Assembly: GCF_002086635.1 (NCBI RefSeq)
Contig: NZ_MVHD01000001.1
Coordinates: 223,484-287,483, forward strand
DNA from: Mycobacterium alsense
GTDB lineage: Bacteria > Actinomycetota > Actinomycetes > Mycobacteriales > Mycobacteriaceae
Direction: 5' to 3'
Length of the DNA: 64,000 bases
Shown: positions 26,986-38,472 of the stretch, piece after piece
Layout: the number at the start of each line of letters is the position of its first letter
How positions within the stretch are numbered: the stretch's first letter is position 1
Notes under the pieces: generated by a model
Database searches by the model: none
Told to the model about the DNA's origin: nothing
What the model saw: the letters and a program-made list of their open reading frames with translations, nothing else
Translations under genes and position numbers: made by a program

Positions 26986-27485
26986 ATCAGGTGCGCGAAG
27001 GCCTGCAGGTTCTTCAGCGACTCACCGCGCGACACCCGCCACTCCCACTCTTTTTGGATCGACGACCGAAAACCCAACTCCAGCAACGTATTAAAGTCCG
27101 AATCGACGGCCTCGAGCACCTGGCCGAGCACCCGGTCGACCTCGTCGGCGTCCACCGACGCCAGCGACATGCGGCCCACCAGGTAGATGTCGCCGACGTT
27201 GTCCAGCGTGTACGCGACCCCGTAGAGGCGGCGGTTGCGCCGCAGCAGAAACCGGTAGACGCCCTCGTGGTTTTCGTCGGGCTTGCGGCACACGAACGCC
27301 TCGACGCGCACCGAATGCTCGCCGATGCTCAGGATGGTGTTGGTCTTGAGCTTGCGCTCGCCGGGCAGCTCCACCACCAGCCCGGGCAGCCCGCCGTGCG
27401 CCCCGGGGAATTCGGAGTAGGTCAGCCCGCTGGACTGCAGCGTGCGCTCGATCACCGAGCGCACGTCCGCCCCCGTGACGGTCAC
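26964..27485 (-). CDS. YbjN-domain protein (Rv0487-like)
   Basis: 173 residues from GTG 27485, overlapping the mshA stop (GTGA). Single YbjN-like alpha/beta domain (type III secretion chaperone-like fold): [60 protein letters not shown]. The C-terminus is acidic (HLIDEDDDD) and its last codons have been copied into the adjacent tandem repeat. The family is poorly understood. Operon with mshA, but no direct role in mycothiol synthesis is known to me. Confidence 0.87.
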   Translation of the reverse strand: MTVTGADVRSVIERTLQSSGLTYSEFPGAHGGLPGLVVELPGERKLKTNTILSIGEHSVRVEAFVCRKPDENHEGVYRFLLRRNRRLYGVAYTLDNVGDIYLVGRMSLASVDADEVDRVLGQVLEAVDSDFNTLLELGFRSSIQKEWEWRVSRGESLKNLQAFAHLIDEDDDD

Positions 27486-28837
27486 GCGCCCACCCCGCGC
27501 CGCGTGGTCCACAGGCGGGGCTTGCGCATCGAAGCCCGGTCCAGCTTCACCGCGCCCCGGCGCTGGCGCCGGGCGGTGAAGTCGCCGATCGCGCGGCGGT
27601 AGCTGGCCAGCAGGGCATCGGTGGTGTTGTCCCAGGAGAAGGTGGCGGCGTGCGCCGCGGCCGCGCGGCTCATCGCGGCGGCTCGCGGCGCGGGCAGGCG
27701 CAGCAACCCGTCCAGGGCGTCGGCCCAGTCGCCGACGTCGTGCCCGGCCACCAGCGTGCCGGAAATCCCGTCGGCCACCGCCACCGGCAGCCCGCCGACC
27801 GCGGCGGCCACCACCGGGGTGCCACACGCCTGCGCCTCGAGGGCGACCAGTCCGAACGACTCCGAATAGCTCGGCACCGCAACGAGATTGGCCGCCCGGA
27901 ACAGGGTGGCGAGATCCTCGCGGGACTGCGGCGGCAGGAACGTCACCCGGTCGGTGATGCCGAGTTCGTCGGCCAGCCGGACCAACCCGTCCGGGGAGGC
28001 CAGGCCGCTGCCCGACGGACCGCCGGCCACCACGATGCGCAGCCCGGGCAGTTTCGCCGCGGCGCGCAGCACGATGTCGGGGGCCTTCAGCGGCTGGATC
28101 CGCCCGACGAACGCCACCATGTCTTCGTGGTCGTCGATCGCGAGCCCGAGCGCGGCGCGGGCCGCGCGCCGGTCACCGGGGCGGAACGCGTCCAGGTCCA
28201 CCCCGGGGTGCACGACGTCGATGCGTGCCGGGTCGGCGCGGTGGATCGAGATCAATTGGTTCGCCTCGTCGTCGGTGTTGACGATCAGCCGGTCCGCCTC
28301 GTCGACGACCTGCTGCTCGCCCACCGTGCGCAGCGGCGGCTCGGGTGAGTCCCCGTCGGCCAGCGCCGCGTTTTTCACCGCGGCCAGCGTGTGGGCCGTG
28401 TGCACCAGCGGCACCGCCCAGCGGTCACGGGCCAGCCAGCCGACCTGTCCCGACAGCCAGTAGTGGGAATGCACGATGTCGTAGTGGCCCGGTTCGTGGG
28501 ACGCCTCCGCGCGCAGCACCCCGGCCGCGAACGCGCACAGCTGGGTCGGCAGGTCGTATTTGTCCAGGCCCTCGAACGGCCCCGCCACTACGTTGCGGAC
28601 CAGCACGCCCGGCGCCACGCGGGCGACCGGCGGATCGGCCGACGCGGTGGCCCGGGTGAAGATCTCCACCTCGATGCCGCGCCGGGCCAGGTGCAGCGCG
28701 GTCTGCAGCACGTAGACGTTCATCCCGCCGGCGTCGCCGGTGCCCGGCTGGGCCAGCGGCGAGGTGTGCACCGCCAGCACCGCAACCCGGCGCGGCTCGT
28801 TCAGCCGCGAGGCCCCGGAGACGTCGTCGTCGCGCAC
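27482..28837 (-). CDS. mshA: D-inositol-3-phosphate glycosyltransferase (mycothiol synthesis)
   Basis: 451 residues from GTG 28837, preceded by GGGAG. GT-B fold, GT4 family: N-terminal Gly loop in [53 protein letters not shown], and the donor-site EX7E in [20 protein letters not shown]. Transfers GlcNAc from UDP-GlcNAc to inositol-3-phosphate, the first step of mycothiol. The C-terminal tail is basic ([20 protein letters not shown]). Confidence 0.96.
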   Translation of the reverse strand: MRDDDVSGASRLNEPRRVAVLAVHTSPLAQPGTGDAGGMNVYVLQTALHLARRGIEVEIFTRATASADPPVARVAPGVLVRNVVAGPFEGLDKYDLPTQLCAFAAGVLRAEASHEPGHYDIVHSHYWLSGQVGWLARDRWAVPLVHTAHTLAAVKNAALADGDSPEPPLRTVGEQQVVDEADRLIVNTDDEANQLISIHRADPARIDVVHPGVDLDAFRPGDRRAARAALGLAIDDHEDMVAFVGRIQPLKAPDIVLRAAAKLPGLRIVVAGGPSGSGLASPDGLVRLADELGITDRVTFLPPQSREDLATLFRAANLVAVPSYSESFGLVALEAQACGTPVVAAAVGGLPVAVADGISGTLVAGHDVGDWADALDGLLRLPAPRAAAMSRAAAAHAATFSWDNTTDALLASYRRAIGDFTARRQRRGAVKLDRASMRKPRLWTTRRGVGA

Positions 28838-28889
28838 GCTCCCATCTTTACAGGACGCGCCGCGGCCGGGCTCAAGCGCGCCGGTCGCG

Positions 28890-30203
28890 CTACGCGGTGG
28901 GCTCGTCGACCGCGACGTCCCTGAGTCGCGACTCCAGCGCCCCCGCGCGCCGCATGGCGCCCAGCGGGTCGGCGTACAAGCCGCCCAGCGACACCGCCCC
29001 CGCCCCGGCCTCCTGCACCCGGTTGCCGAACGCGGCGACGCGGATGTCGCGCGGCGCGAGCAGCGAGCGCGCGGCGAACGCCGCCTCCACGTGCTCCATC
29101 GCCTCGGGGTATTCCGTGAACGCCTGGCCACCGACCACGAGCTCATCCGGGTTGAGCATGTCGCGCAGCAGCGCGATGGCCTCGCCGAGCACGCGGGCCC
29201 GCTCCGCCAGCAGGTCCCTGGCCTGCTGATTGCCGGTCCGGGCCACCCGCAGCAGGTCGCTCATCGCGGTGGCGGACCCCAGGCCGCGGGCCCCGGGCGG
29301 CAGGCCGGGAAGGATCTTCAGCCGGCGCGCGGCGGCCAGCACCGCCTCGTCGCTGACGGTGGACTCCAGCTGCCCGGTGCCGCCGAGCAGCTCGGAGTGG
29401 ACGGGCAGCGCGGCGATGGTGCCCGGGCCGCTGGCCGGGCAGTGCACCCGGCCGCCGATCACCAACGCGTAGCCCACGGTCTCGCGGGCGTAGACGTACA
29501 GGCTCGTCGGCGAACTCGGTGCGAACCGCCGCAGGCCGAGCAGCAGCTCGGCGCCGGCCATCGCGTCGACGTGGGAGGCCACCGACAGCGGCAGGCCCAG
29601 CGCGTCGGCCAGCACGGGCCCGACCGGCGCCTGCCGCCAGCCCAGCCGCGGGTGGTCGACGAGGCCGGTGGCGCTGTCGACGGTGCCACCGATGGCCACC
29701 CCGACCCACAGCGGCCGCCGCCGATGCCAGCGCCTCAGGTACCGGACGGCACTGTCGGCCAGCGACGCCAGCGCGGGCCCGGCGGGGGACAGCGGCGTCG
29801 GTGTCTCGACGGTGTCCAGCGTCCTGCCGAACAGGTCGGTGGCCACGATGCTGGTCGTGCGCGCGCCGACGTGGATGCCCAGCGTCACGAACGGTTCGTG
29901 GTTGATCTCCACCGGCACCCGCGGGCGGCCGATGGCGCCGGAAACGGCCAGGTCGGCGCGCTCCCGCAGCAGGCCGGCGTCGAGCAGCGCGATGACCTGG
30001 CGGTTGACCGTGGCGATGCTCAGCGACGTGACGGCGGCGATGACGTCGCGGCCGACCGGGCCGCGTAATCGAACGGCCCGGAACACGGATGCCGCCGCCG
30101 AGTCGGCGATGTGCAGCGCGGGCGGCTGGATCTGACGATGCATCCGCACACCGCCTTTACGGCCGGGGGAATGGTGGGTATGGGTGAGAGTAGTCGAGCG
30201 CAC
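28890..30203 (-). CDS. ROK-family transcriptional regulator (Rv0485-like)
   Basis: 437 residues if started at GTG 30203, close to the length I recall for Rv0485; GTG 30149 and ATG 30143 are alternatives. N-terminal winged HTH ([39 protein letters not shown]), then a ROK/actin-fold domain ([39 protein letters not shown]). The zinc-binding Cys cluster of ROK kinases is absent in the expected stretch ([20 protein letters not shown]). So a regulator rather than a sugar kinase. Rv0485 was reported to affect PE13/PPE18 expression. Confidence 0.88.
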   Translation of the reverse strand: MRSTTLTHTHHSPGRKGGVRMHRQIQPPALHIADSAAASVFRAVRLRGPVGRDVIAAVTSLSIATVNRQVIALLDAGLLRERADLAVSGAIGRPRVPVEINHEPFVTLGIHVGARTTSIVATDLFGRTLDTVETPTPLSPAGPALASLADSAVRYLRRWHRRRPLWVGVAIGGTVDSATGLVDHPRLGWRQAPVGPVLADALGLPLSVASHVDAMAGAELLLGLRRFAPSSPTSLYVYARETVGYALVIGGRVHCPASGPGTIAALPVHSELLGGTGQLESTVSDEAVLAAARRLKILPGLPPGARGLGSATAMSDLLRVARTGNQQARDLLAERARVLGEAIALLRDMLNPDELVVGGQAFTEYPEAMEHVEAAFAARSLLAPRDIRVAAFGNRVQEAGAGAVSLGGLYADPLGAMRRAGALESRLRDVAVDEPTA

Positions 30204-30376
30204 GGGCGTCCTTTGTCCGATTTCCTGATGGCCGGTCTTGGCCACACCTGAAAGTCAGGAGCGGCAAAGTGCGCGGCAACAACACGCACTCGCCGCGCAA
30301 AGACACGCGGCGGTGTTGTTGAACAGGGCGCTGTGGTGCACCCCGAGAATTTAACACGTTCACTAGAGTTGGTCCG

Positions 30377-31126
30377 ATGAACGCGCTTGGGGGGCCTCAG
30401 CGGGTAGCGGTGGTGACCGGCGCCAGTTCGGGCATCGGCGAGGCGACCGCCAAAACTCTAGCGGCACAGGGGTTTCAAGTGGTTGCCGTGGCACGCCGGG
30501 CCGACCGCATCAACTCTCTGGCCGACGAGATCGGCGGCCGCGCCATTGTGGCCGACGTCACAGACGACCGCGCGGTGCGGGCGCTGGCGGACGGATTGGG
30601 CCGGGTCGACGTGCTCGTGAACAACGCCGGCGGCGCCCGCGGGCTGGAATCCGTGGCCGACGCCGACCTCGAGCACTGGCGCTGGATGTGGGAGACCAAC
30701 GTGCTGGGCACGCTGCGGGTCACCCGCGCGCTGCTGCCCGGGCTGATCGACTCCGGCGACGGCCTGATCGTCACGGTCACCTCGGTGGCGGCGATGGAGA
30801 CCTACGACGGCGGCGCCGGCTACACCGCGGCCAAACACGCCCAGGGCGCGCTGCACCGCACGCTGCGCGGCGAGCTACTGGGAAAACCGGTGCGGCTCAC
30901 CGAGATTGCGCCCGGCGCGGTCGAAACGGAGTTCTCGCTGGTGCGCTTCGACGGCGACCAACGGCGCGCGGACGCCGTCTACACCGGGATAACCCCCCTG
31001 ACGGCGGCCGACGTCGCCGAGGTGATCGGGTTCGTGGCCTCGCGCCCGTCCCACGTCAACCTCGACATGATCGTCATGCGGCCGCGCGACCAAGCGACCG
31101 CGTCGCGCTTCAACCGCCGGGCGTAG
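30377..31126 (+). CDS. Short-chain dehydrogenase/reductase (Rv0484c-like)
   Basis: 249 residues. Classical [23 protein letters not shown] (NAD(P) loop), [38 protein letters not shown] with catalytic Ser, Tyr and Lys, then [10 protein letters not shown]. The Arg pair in VAVARRADR suggests NADP. Substrate unknown. It is convergent with lprQ and overlaps its 3' end by 17 bp. Confidence 0.93.
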   Translation: MNALGGPQRVAVVTGASSGIGEATAKTLAAQGFQVVAVARRADRINSLADEIGGRAIVADVTDDRAVRALADGLGRVDVLVNNAGGARGLESVADADLEHWRWMWETNVLGTLRVTRALLPGLIDSGDGLIVTVTSVAAMETYDGGAGYTAAKHAQGALHRTLRGELLGKPVRLTEIAPGAVETEFSLVRFDGDQRRADAVYTGITPLTAADVAEVIGFVASRPSHVNLDMIVMRPRDQATASRFNRRA

Positions 31127-32438
31127 GCCGGGCGCTGGGTGTCGTCGTGGTGGGGGTGCCCGACAGCGTCGGGGCGTCGGTCGGGGTGACCGGGGCGGTC
31201 ACGGGGATCTGCGACGCGGGCGGGTGCGCCGTCGGCGGCGGCAGCGCCGACATGGCCACCCAGGTGTCCCAGTCCACGGCCCAGTCCCAGATGTCGCCGT
31301 CGGAATAGGACAGCTGGATCGAGCTGCCGGTCACCTCGACCGGGTCGCCGTAGATCGCGGTCCGGTAGTACTCCTCGGCGTCGGAGGTGGACAGGTTGAT
31401 GCAGCCGTTGGTGACGTTGGTGTTGCCCTGCGCGCCCGAGCTGGCGGGGTTGGCGTGGATGAACTCGCCGTTGTTGGAGATCCGCACCGCCCAGCGCTCG
31501 TGGATGTTGCTGTATCCGGCGGCCGGGTTGGACATGTAGAAGTCGGAGTACTTCTCGGTGACCACGTGGATGCCGTTGCGGGTCACGTTGCGGGCCTTGT
31601 CTGCCTCGCCGTAGCTGCACGGGAAGTCCATGATGACGCCGGCGTCGGTGACGACCTGGATGCGGTGCGAGGACACCTCGGCCTTGACCACCTGGCGCCG
31701 CCCGATCTGGAAGTGCAGGGAGATGTCCTCGGCGCCGTACGCGCCGTCACCGAAGGGCCGCCCGTACAGCTTGGCGTCGACGTTGACGGTGGTGCCGGCC
31801 GGGTAGTACTCGCGGGGGCGCCAGTGCACGCGCGCGCCCTGGGCCTCGTCGGGCAGCCACGCCCAGCTGCCCTCCACGGGCGGGTCGGTGGTGACCGTGA
31901 GCGCCTTCTCGACGGCGGCCTTGTCGCTGATCGGCGCGTCGAACTGGATGATGATCGGCGCGGCGACCCCGACGGTCTGGCCGTCGGCCAACTGGAAGCC
32001 CCCGCCGATCTTCTTGGTCGGCGACACGGTGGTGAACTTGCCGGCCACCGGGATCGCCTTGCCGTCATGGCCGACGGCCGAACCGCTCCAGGTGTACGTC
32101 GCGTCGTAGCCGAGCGGTTCGGTGGTCGTGTAGACGGTGCGGTCGGGGTTGAAGGATCCGGCAACCGCCTTGCCCGACGAGTTCGTCAGCGCCACCTTTT
32201 GAAACCAGCCGTCGGTCACCTGGACGCTGATCGGCGCGATGGGGACCACGTCGGTGGCGGCGGCGGTATCCAGGGCGGGCTCGAACTTCAGCCGCGGGGC
32301 GGGCGTCTCCTTCTTCTCGGCCTGCTTGGCCGTCGGCCCGGCGCACGCCGCCAGCACGCTGGGCGCGAGCACGCCGAGCCCCAGGGCCGTCAAGGCCAGG
32401 CGCCGATTGATCGGCGGCGGGGAATCGGGAGTGCTCAC
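31110..32438 (-). CDS. lprQ: L,D-transpeptidase lipoprotein (LprQ / LdtMt5 type)
   Basis: 442 residues from a GTG. Signal peptide ends in lipobox VLAAC (Cys about 32). Two immunoglobulin-like domains (about 50-250) precede the YkuD catalytic domain. The active site is seen as [15 protein letters not shown] and [15 protein letters not shown], where the Cys is the nucleophile. It forms 3-3 crosslinks in peptidoglycan. The C-terminal 45 residues are Pro/Thr-rich and probably wall-spanning. The overlap with the convergent SDR gene is in this tail. Confidence 0.94.
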   Translation of the reverse strand: MSTPDSPPPINRRLALTALGLGVLAPSVLAACAGPTAKQAEKKETPAPRLKFEPALDTAAATDVVPIAPISVQVTDGWFQKVALTNSSGKAVAGSFNPDRTVYTTTEPLGYDATYTWSGSAVGHDGKAIPVAGKFTTVSPTKKIGGGFQLADGQTVGVAAPIIIQFDAPISDKAAVEKALTVTTDPPVEGSWAWLPDEAQGARVHWRPREYYPAGTTVNVDAKLYGRPFGDGAYGAEDISLHFQIGRRQVVKAEVSSHRIQVVTDAGVIMDFPCSYGEADKARNVTRNGIHVVTEKYSDFYMSNPAAGYSNIHERWAVRISNNGEFIHANPASSGAQGNTNVTNGCINLSTSDAEEYYRTAIYGDPVEVTGSSIQLSYSDGDIWDWAVDWDTWVAMSALPPPTAHPPASQIPVTAPVTPTDAPTLSGTPTTTTPSARPTPGG

Positions 32439-32518
32439 GACACATAAAGATACCGGGAGAAAAGACCCCTACGGCGCCACGACAATTCGAGGTCGGGACG
32501 CAAACTCGGGATTAACCG

Positions 32519-33625
32519 CTACAGCCTGCAACCGAGCAGGACGGGCTCCGGCTGCAGTGTGATGCCAAACACATCACGGACCCCGTCCCGGACGGTTCGG
32601 GCCAGCGCGATGACGTCTTCGGCGGTGGCGCCGCCGCGGTTGGTCAGGGCCAGCGAGTGCTTGGTCGACAGCCGGCACGGCGCCTCGCGGCCGTCGGGCC
32701 CCGGTTCCGGGTAGCCCTTGCCGAAACCCGCCCGCTCCACCAGCCAGCCCGCGGCCAGCTTGACGCCGCCGGGCGCCGGGTAGTGCGGAACCGGGCCGTC
32801 GACCGTCGCGGCCAGCCCCTGGTAGACCTCCGGCGCGACCACGGGGTTGGTGAAAAACGAGCCCACGCTCCAGGTGTCGTGGTCGGCGGCGTCGAGGACC
32901 ATGCCCTTGCGCGCCCGCAGCGTCAGGACCGCCTCGCGAACGGCCACCGGGTCGGCGCGCTCCCCGGTGTTCGCGCCGAGCGTGGCGGTCAGCTCGCCGT
33001 AGCGCAGCGGCGCGCTGCGGCCCGAGGCGTCGAGCGCGAACTCGACTTCCAGTACCACGGAGGGGATTTCGGGCCCCGACTGGCCGGACCGCTTGAACAC
33101 GCTGGTGCGGTAGCCGAAGCCCAGCTCGTCCCCGGGCACCCAGCGCACCGCGCCGCTGGCGCGATCCAGCACCCGCACCCGCGTGATGGTGTCGGACACT
33201 TCCGCCCCGTAGGCCCCGACGTTCTGCACCGGGGTGGCCCCGGCCGACCCGGGGATACCGGACAGGCATTCCAGCCCGCCCAGGCCGTGCTCGATGGTTT
33301 TGACCACCACGTCGTCCCACACCGCGCCCGCCTCGGCGCGGACGACGTCGCCCTCGATGCTGACGCGGTCGTTGGCCAGCCGCACCGCGGTCAGGTCGGT
33401 CAGGGCGTCACCGATCACCAGGTTCGAGCCGCCGGCAAACACCAGCGCCGGGCCGGCCGTCGCGTCGGCGTCCAGCTGCCCCAACACTGCGACCGCCTGC
33501 TCGGTGGTGCTGCACGTGATCAGGCGCCGCGCGACCGGCCCGATCCGCAGGGTCGTCAGCGGCGCCAGCGGCACGTCCTCGGCGACGTGCGCACCGGCGA
33601 AGAGCGAATCGGCGCCCTGTCTCAT
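32519..33625 (-). CDS. murB: UDP-N-acetylenolpyruvoylglucosamine reductase
   Basis: 368 residues. FAD enzyme reducing UDP-GlcNAc-enolpyruvate to UDP-MurNAc. Seen: [23 protein letters not shown] (FAD pyrophosphate loop), [20 protein letters not shown] (catalytic region), [10 protein letters not shown], and [13 protein letters not shown] with the catalytic Ser. Lies 80 bp upstream of lprQ, another peptidoglycan gene, on the same strand. Confidence 0.95.
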   Translation of the reverse strand: MRQGADSLFAGAHVAEDVPLAPLTTLRIGPVARRLITCSTTEQAVAVLGQLDADATAGPALVFAGGSNLVIGDALTDLTAVRLANDRVSIEGDVVRAEAGAVWDDVVVKTIEHGLGGLECLSGIPGSAGATPVQNVGAYGAEVSDTITRVRVLDRASGAVRWVPGDELGFGYRTSVFKRSGQSGPEIPSVVLEVEFALDASGRSAPLRYGELTATLGANTGERADPVAVREAVLTLRARKGMVLDAADHDTWSVGSFFTNPVVAPEVYQGLAATVDGPVPHYPAPGGVKLAAGWLVERAGFGKGYPEPGPDGREAPCRLSTKHSLALTNRGGATAEDVIALARTVRDGVRDVFGITLQPEPVLLGCRL

Positions 33626-33651
33626 GAGCCCCTTTTCATGGGGCGTAACGG

Positions 33652-33657
33652 TAGCCT
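33652..33657 (+). promoter_or_regulatory. -10 element, near-leaderless DUF2505 gene
   Basis: TAGCCT (TANNNT) ends 8 nt before the ATG at 33666, in the gap divergent from murB. It predicts a very short or absent 5' leader. Confidence 0.4.
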
Positions 33658-33665
33658 GGCACCCT

Positions 33666-34190
33666 ATGCCGCGCTCATTCGACTTGTCGGCCGACTACGA
33701 GAACAGCGTCGAGGAGATCCATCGGGCGTTCCGGGAGGAGGGGTACTGGAAGGCCCGGCTGGCCGACATTCCCGTCGACGAGGCGAGGCTGGAGTCGATG
33801 CGGGTCGGGGGCGGGCCCGGCAACGACGGCACGGTCGAGGTCGTCACGCTGCAGGTGGTGCGCAGCCACAACCTGCACGCCGTCGTCAAGCAGCTGCACC
33901 GGGGCGACCTGTGCGTCCGGCGCAAGGAGACCTGGGGGCCGATCACCGACGGCGCCGCGACGGCGTCCATCGCGGGCTCGATCGAGGGCACTCCGGTGGC
34001 GGTGTCGGGCACCGCCGACCTGCTGCCGATCGCCGAGTCCGGCGGCGCCCGGGTCCAGTTCCGGGTCACGGTTCAGGTCCGGGTCCCGCTCATCGGCGGC
34101 AAGGTGGAAAGACTCATCGGCGCCCAGTTGGCCGAGCTGGTGAGCCGGGAGCAGCGCCTGACCGCGGACTGGATCGCGGCCCGCGCCTAG
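33666..34190 (+). CDS. DUF2505 family protein (Rv0481c-like)
   Basis: 174 residues from ATG 33666 ([20 protein letters not shown]). The whole length fits the actinobacterial DUF2505 family, a likely SRPBCC-type lipid-binding fold: [58 protein letters not shown], and the C-terminal helix [20 protein letters not shown]. Ligand unknown. It starts a plus-strand operon with the nitrilase and the LmeA-like gene. Confidence 0.87.
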   Translation: MPRSFDLSADYENSVEEIHRAFREEGYWKARLADIPVDEARLESMRVGGGPGNDGTVEVVTLQVVRSHNLHAVVKQLHRGDLCVRRKETWGPITDGAATASIAGSIEGTPVAVSGTADLLPIAESGGARVQFRVTVQVRVPLIGGKVERLIGAQLAELVSREQRLTADWIAARA

Positions 34191-34200
34191 GCTGGCGTCC

Positions 34201-35037
34201 ATGCGAATCGCGTTGGCGCAGATCCTCAGCGGCAGCGATCCGGCCGCCAACCTGCACCAAGTGCGCGAGTACGCCGGCCGGGCCGCCGAGGCGGGCGCCA
34301 AGCTGGTGGTCTTCCCGGAGGCGACCATGTGCCGGTTCGGCGTCCCGCTGGCGCCCGTGGCCGAGCCGATCGACGGGCCCTGGGCCAACGGCGTGCGCGC
34401 TGTCGCGACCGACACCGGGATCACCGTGATCGCCGGCATGTTCAGCCCGGCCGGCGACGGGCGGGTGACCAACACGCTGATCGCCGCCGGTCCGGGCGCA
34501 CCCAACCGGCCGGACGCGCACTACGACAAAATCCACCTGTACGACGCGTTCGGCTTCACCGAGTCGCGCACGGTCGCGCCCGGCCACGAGCCGGTGGTCG
34601 TCGAGGTCGACGGGGTGGGGGTCGGCCTGAGCGTCTGCTACGACGTGCGCTTCCCCGCGCTCTACACCGAGTTGGCCCTCCGTGGCGCCCAGCTGATCGT
34701 CGTCTGCGCGTCCTGGGGCTCCGGTCCCGGCAAGCTCGAGCAGTGGACGCTGCTGGCCCGGGCCCGGGCGCTGGATTCGACGAGCTACGTGGCCGCGGTC
34801 GGTCAGGCCGATCCCGGCGACGCCGCGGCCGCGTCGGGCTCGGGAGCGCCGCTGGGCGTGGGCGGCAGCCTGGTGGTCTCGCCGTTCGGCGACGTGCTCG
34901 CCTCGGCCGGCGCCGACCCTCAGCTGGTGGTCGCCGACATCGACGTCGACCGGGTGAGCGCGGCCCGCGAGAGCATCGCGGTGCTGCGAAACCGCTCAGA
35001 CTTTGCTCAGCCGGATAGGGCACAATCGGTGAAGTGA
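34201..35037 (+). CDS. Carbon-nitrogen hydrolase (nitrilase superfamily, Rv0480c-like)
   Basis: 278 residues. Catalytic triad is visible: Glu in LVVFPEATMCRFG (about 40), Lys in HYDKIHLYDAFGF (about 110), Cys in GLSVCYDVRFPALY (about 145). Related to omega-amidase and deaminated-glutathione amidase (Nit1-type). The CYDVRFP context fits that branch, but the substrate is not proven. Ten bases after the DUF2505 gene and overlapping the next (GTGA). Confidence 0.92.
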   Translation: MRIALAQILSGSDPAANLHQVREYAGRAAEAGAKLVVFPEATMCRFGVPLAPVAEPIDGPWANGVRAVATDTGITVIAGMFSPAGDGRVTNTLIAAGPGAPNRPDAHYDKIHLYDAFGFTESRTVAPGHEPVVVEVDGVGVGLSVCYDVRFPALYTELALRGAQLIVVCASWGSGPGKLEQWTLLARARALDSTSYVAAVGQADPGDAAAASGSGAPLGVGGSLVVSPFGDVLASAGADPQLVVADIDVDRVSAARESIAVLRNRSDFAQPDRAQSVK

Positions 35038-36140
35038 CGAACCCACCAGGCCCGCAGGGACCACCGAACGAGGGCCCATCGACGTGGGCTCGTCCCGGCA
35101 ACCAGGGCCCCTTCGGCCAGCCCCCCACCCAGCGGCCCACCGAGCGGATCAGCACCGGCGGCCCGGGCCACGTCCCGCCGCCGCCCGGCCCGGGCCAGGC
35201 GCCGCCGCCGACCGCGCCCGTCCAGCAGCCCGGCCAGCAGCCCGGTCCGCCGCCCGGCCAACAAGCCGAGCGGACCGAGCAGCTGGGCGCGCCCAACGCG
35301 GGTGTCCGGCCCGGCTACCCGCCGTCGTCGACCCCGCCCACGGGCGCGACGGAACGGCTGGGGGCTCCGAAAGAAGAACCGGCACCGGTGAAAAGAAAAC
35401 GACGCTTCCTGCGCGACCCGCTGTCCATCCTGCTCGTCTGCATCATCGTCTTCGCCCTCATCATCGCGGGCCTGATCGGGGCCGAGCTGTACGTCCGCCA
35501 CGTGGCGGACAGCAAGGTCGCCGAAGCGGTGGCGTGCGAGGTGAAGGATCAAGCGACCGCGTCGTTCGGCGTGACGCCGCTGATGCTGTGGCAGCAGATG
35601 ACCAAGCACTACACCAACATCTCGGTGCAGACGGCCGGCAACCAGATCCGCGACGCCAAGGGCATGAAGCTCAGCCTCAACATCCGCGACGTTCGGCTGC
35701 AGTCGACGGCCAATTCGAAGGGCACCATCGGCTCACTGGACGCCACCATCACCTGGAGCAGCGACGGCATCAAGGAGTCGGTGCAAAACGCGATCCCGGT
35801 TCTCGGTCCGTTCGTCACCAACAGCGTGACCGCGCATCCGGCCGACGGCACCATCGAGTTGAAGGGCATGCTGGACAACATCACCGCCAAGCCGGTGGTC
35901 TCCGGCAAGGGGCTCGAGCTGCAGATCGTCAGCTTCAACGCGCTCGGCTTCACCATGCCCAAGGAGTCCGTGCAGTCGACGCTGAACGACTACACGTCGA
36001 ACCTGACCAAGAACTACCCGCTGGGCATCCACGCCGACAGCGTGCAGGTCACCGATACCGGTGTCACAAGCCACTTTTCGACGCAGAACGCCACCATCCC
36101 CAACGACAAGACCAACAACCCCTGCTTCGCGAACCTCTAG
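35034..36140 (+). CDS. Membrane-anchored DUF2993 (LmeA-like) protein with Pro-rich N-terminus
   Basis: 368 residues from GTG 35034. Residues 1-120 are Pro/Gln/Gly-rich and cytosolic. [10 protein letters not shown] leads into one membrane helix ([20 protein letters not shown], about 129-148). The outer domain (about 150-368) fits DUF2993: [51 protein letters not shown]. tuberculosis LmeA, of the same family, acts in lipomannan elongation. Role of this membrane-tethered paralogue unknown. Stop overlaps the convergent deoC stop. Confidence 0.88.
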   Translation: MTNPPGPQGPPNEGPSTWARPGNQGPFGQPPTQRPTERISTGGPGHVPPPPGPGQAPPPTAPVQQPGQQPGPPPGQQAERTEQLGAPNAGVRPGYPPSSTPPTGATERLGAPKEEPAPVKRKRRFLRDPLSILLVCIIVFALIIAGLIGAELYVRHVADSKVAEAVACEVKDQATASFGVTPLMLWQQMTKHYTNISVQTAGNQIRDAKGMKLSLNIRDVRLQSTANSKGTIGSLDATITWSSDGIKESVQNAIPVLGPFVTNSVTAHPADGTIELKGMLDNITAKPVVSGKGLELQIVSFNALGFTMPKESVQSTLNDYTSNLTKNYPLGIHADSVQVTDTGVTSHFSTQNATIPNDKTNNPCFANL

Positions 36141-36847
36141 TGGGCTGAAGGCCGGCGGCTCGCGTGTTCCGGGCCGAGCCCGTCGAGCACGGCGCGCGTG
36201 CCGGACAGGCCCAACCGGGTCGCACCGGCGTCCAGCATCCCCAGCGCGTCGGTGGCCGAGCGGATGCCGCCGCTGGCCTTGACGCCCAGCCGCCCCCCGA
36301 CGGCCGCGGCCATCAATTCGACCGCGCGCACCGACGCCCCGCCCGCGGGGTGAAACCCGGTCGAGGTCTTCACGAAGTCGGCGCCGGCGTCCTCCGCGGC
36401 CCGGCAGGCGTCGGCCAGCGTGCGCCCGTCCGGCCTCATCAGCAGCACGGCGGACTCCACGATCACCTTGAGAATGGCTCCGGGCACGGCGGCGCGCACC
36501 GCCTCGATGTCGGATCGCACGGCGACGAAGTCCCCGGCCAGCGCGGCGCCGACGTCGATCACCATGTCGATCTCGGCGGCGCCGGCCGCCACGGCCTGCT
36601 CGGCCTCGTGCGCCTTGACCGCCGGCACGTGCTTGCCCGACGGGAACCCCGCCACCGCCGCGACCCGCACTCCCCCGGCCGCCGCCGCCGCGACCGGCAC
36701 CATCGACGGCGAGACGCAGACCGCGTATACCCCCAGTTCGGCCGCCTCGGCGACCAGCGCGACCACGTCGTCGGGGGTGGCCTCGGGTTTGAGCAGCGTG
36801 TGGTCGATCCGAGCCGCCAGCTGGGCCCGGGTGGGTCGGCCCGCCAT
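36137..36847 (-). CDS. deoC: Deoxyribose-phosphate aldolase
   Basis: 236 residues from ATG 36847, joined to the upstream gene as TAATG. Cleaves 2-deoxyribose-5-phosphate to glyceraldehyde-3-phosphate and acetaldehyde. [15 protein letters not shown], Schiff-base Lys in [16 protein letters not shown], second Lys in [13 protein letters not shown]. The barrel is complete. The acetaldehyde product could feed the aldehyde dehydrogenase class found elsewhere in the window, which is speculation. Confidence 0.95.
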   Translation of the reverse strand: MAGRPTRAQLAARIDHTLLKPEATPDDVVALVAEAAELGVYAVCVSPSMVPVAAAAAGGVRVAAVAGFPSGKHVPAVKAHEAEQAVAAGAAEIDMVIDVGAALAGDFVAVRSDIEAVRAAVPGAILKVIVESAVLLMRPDGRTLADACRAAEDAGADFVKTSTGFHPAGGASVRAVELMAAAVGGRLGVKASGGIRSATDALGMLDAGATRLGLSGTRAVLDGLGPEHASRRPSAH

Positions 36848-37296
36848 TAGAACGCTTCTTCGGGACCGCCGGGATTGCAGCCGGTGGCGAACATCTCGGC
36901 GTCGTCGACCACCGGGCGCCAGGGCTCCAGGTTCCAGCTGGCCTTGCCCGGCTGCGCCAGCTCCGCGAACTGCCAGTGGCAGACGAACTGCGCGCGCATG
37001 CCGGGGGTGTCCGCGTCCGGCGCGAGCGCCAGCACCTCGGCCCACGCCTCGTCGGCCGCCGTGCCGGTCTGCCGGGCGGCCGTCCGCCCGGAGGGGGTGG
37101 GAAAGACCCGCAGGCTCGGCAGGCCCTGCCAGCGCGCCCACTGGGTGTGGTCGACGAAGGGCGGCTGGGGGCCGGGTGCCAGGGCCGGTTGCGCCGCGCC
37201 CGGATCGGCCGACGCGGCGGGGGCCTGCGGCGACCAACTCAGCAGCACCCCGGAAACCGCGACCACCGCCGCCGGCGCGACGAGCGGGGCTTTCAT
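36847..37296 (-). CDS. Secreted DUF2599-type protein (Rv0477-like)
   Basis: 149 residues from ATG 37296. Signal peptide [20 protein letters not shown] with a likely cleavage after APAASA. The C-terminal half carries [20 protein letters not shown] then [12 protein letters not shown], typical of DUF2599, with two cysteines that could form a disulfide. A Pro-rich linker lies between. Exported protein of unknown role, coupled to deoC by TAATG. It starts 4 bp after the Rv0476-like gene. Confidence 0.87.
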   Translation of the reverse strand: MKAPLVAPAAVVAVSGVLLSWSPQAPAASADPGAAQPALAPGPQPPFVDHTQWARWQGLPSLRVFPTPSGRTAARQTGTAADEAWAEVLALAPDADTPGMRAQFVCHWQFAELAQPGKASWNLEPWRPVVDDAEMFATGCNPGGPEEAF

Positions 37297-37300
37297 CCCG

Positions 37301-37573
37301 CTAGCGCGACTTGCCTTGAATTTCCAGCAATTTGGGCCGCACGTCGACGAGATAGATGCCGGCGGCACCCGCCGCGATCGCCATGCCCAGCACGCCGAGC
37401 CACCAGCTCACGACGCCGCACACGCCCAGGATCACCAGCCACACCGGCTTGGTCAGCTTGTCGGCCGCGGTGTAGGCGTCGGACCGTTGCAGCGCCGCGT
37501 GCACGAATGCGTAGACGACTGTCGCAAAGACGGCGACGCTGAGGACAAACAGGACGGTATTCACGGCGGTCAC
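37301..37573 (-). CDS. Small DUF2516 membrane protein (Rv0476-like)
   Basis: 90 residues. Two or three hydrophobic helices: [20 protein letters not shown] (about 7-26), [20 protein letters not shown] (about 44-63), then [16 protein letters not shown]. Short polar C-terminus [10 protein letters not shown]. Fits DUF2516. Lies between hbhA and the secreted DUF2599 gene on the same strand; role unknown. Confidence 0.87.
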   Translation of the reverse strand: MTAVNTVLFVLSVAVFATVVYAFVHAALQRSDAYTAADKLTKPVWLVILGVCGVVSWWLGVLGMAIAAGAAGIYLVDVRPKLLEIQGKSR

Positions 37574-37659
37574 GCGTCAAGCGTATGCGGCGAGCGTCCC
37601 AAACGTCGACTCCGAGCCGCCGTGGGGCGACTCGGAGCCGAGTGACATAGCCGTGCCGA

Positions 37660-38250
37660 CTACTTTTGGGTGACCTTCTTGGCGGCGGCCTTCTTGGCCG
37701 GCGCCTTCTTGGCCGGGGCCTTCTTGGCCGGGGCCTTCTTGGCGGGCGCCTTCTTGGCGGGGGCCTTCTTGGGCAGCTCGATGCCGACCAGCTTGGCCGC
37801 CCGCTCACCGACCGCGCGGGTCTGCGACGCCACCGTGCCGAGCGCCTCCTGGGTCAGCTCGACCGCCTGGTCGACGTAGCCCTCGGCGCGCGCCGACGCG
37901 TCCTCGAACGGCCGCTGGCTACGCAGCCGCTCGAGGGCGGCCTCGCCCCGCTCTACCAGCTCGTTGTACCGGCTGGTCGCCGCTTCGAGGTACCCCTCGG
38001 CGGCCTTGCGCAGCTCGTCCGAGGTGAACCGCTCGCGCAGCTCGGTGAGCTGCTCGGGCAGGTCGTCCTGAAGCTTGGACAAGCGTGCGCGCCGCTCCTC
38101 GACACGGCTGCGGGTTTCGGTGCGGGTCTCTCCGGCCCGGTCACGCAGGTTGGCGATCAGGTCGTTGACGGTGGCCAGGGCCAGGTCGGCCGCGCCGAGC
38201 GCCGCCAGCAGCGGGGCCCGCAAGTCGTCGATGTTCGGGTTTTCGGCCAT
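37660..38250 (-). CDS. hbhA: Heparin-binding haemagglutinin
   Basis: 196 residues from ATG 38250 ([18 protein letters not shown]), with AAGGAAA before it; an ATG 15 bases upstream is less likely. Residues about 20-140 are charged helical sequence predicted to form a coiled coil. The C-terminus has tandem Lys-Pro-Ala repeats ([12 protein letters not shown] and so on, about 160-196), the heparan-sulfate-binding and methylated region in M. tuberculosis. Surface adhesin for non-phagocytic cells. No signal peptide, as in known HbhA. Confidence 0.96.
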   Translation of the reverse strand: MAENPNIDDLRAPLLAALGAADLALATVNDLIANLRDRAGETRTETRSRVEERRARLSKLQDDLPEQLTELRERFTSDELRKAAEGYLEAATSRYNELVERGEAALERLRSQRPFEDASARAEGYVDQAVELTQEALGTVASQTRAVGERAAKLVGIELPKKAPAKKAPAKKAPAKKAPAKKAPAKKAAAKKVTQK

Positions 38251-38472
38251 GGTGTTTCCTTTCATGGTTTCTGTTATCGGGGTTAGTGCCTTCGATCTCG
38301 GGTAATGGGCAAGCGGCGGCTCCTCCGGGGAGTAGTCAGGACCCGCGTGGTGATCGGGTCGGCTGTCGAGTTCGCATCGCAGCTAGGCACTAAGCCCTGA
38401 CGTGAGACCCGTTCTTCTGGGTAGCCAGTCGGCCGGGCATCTATGCGTCACCTAGCACTGCGCGATCGCGAA

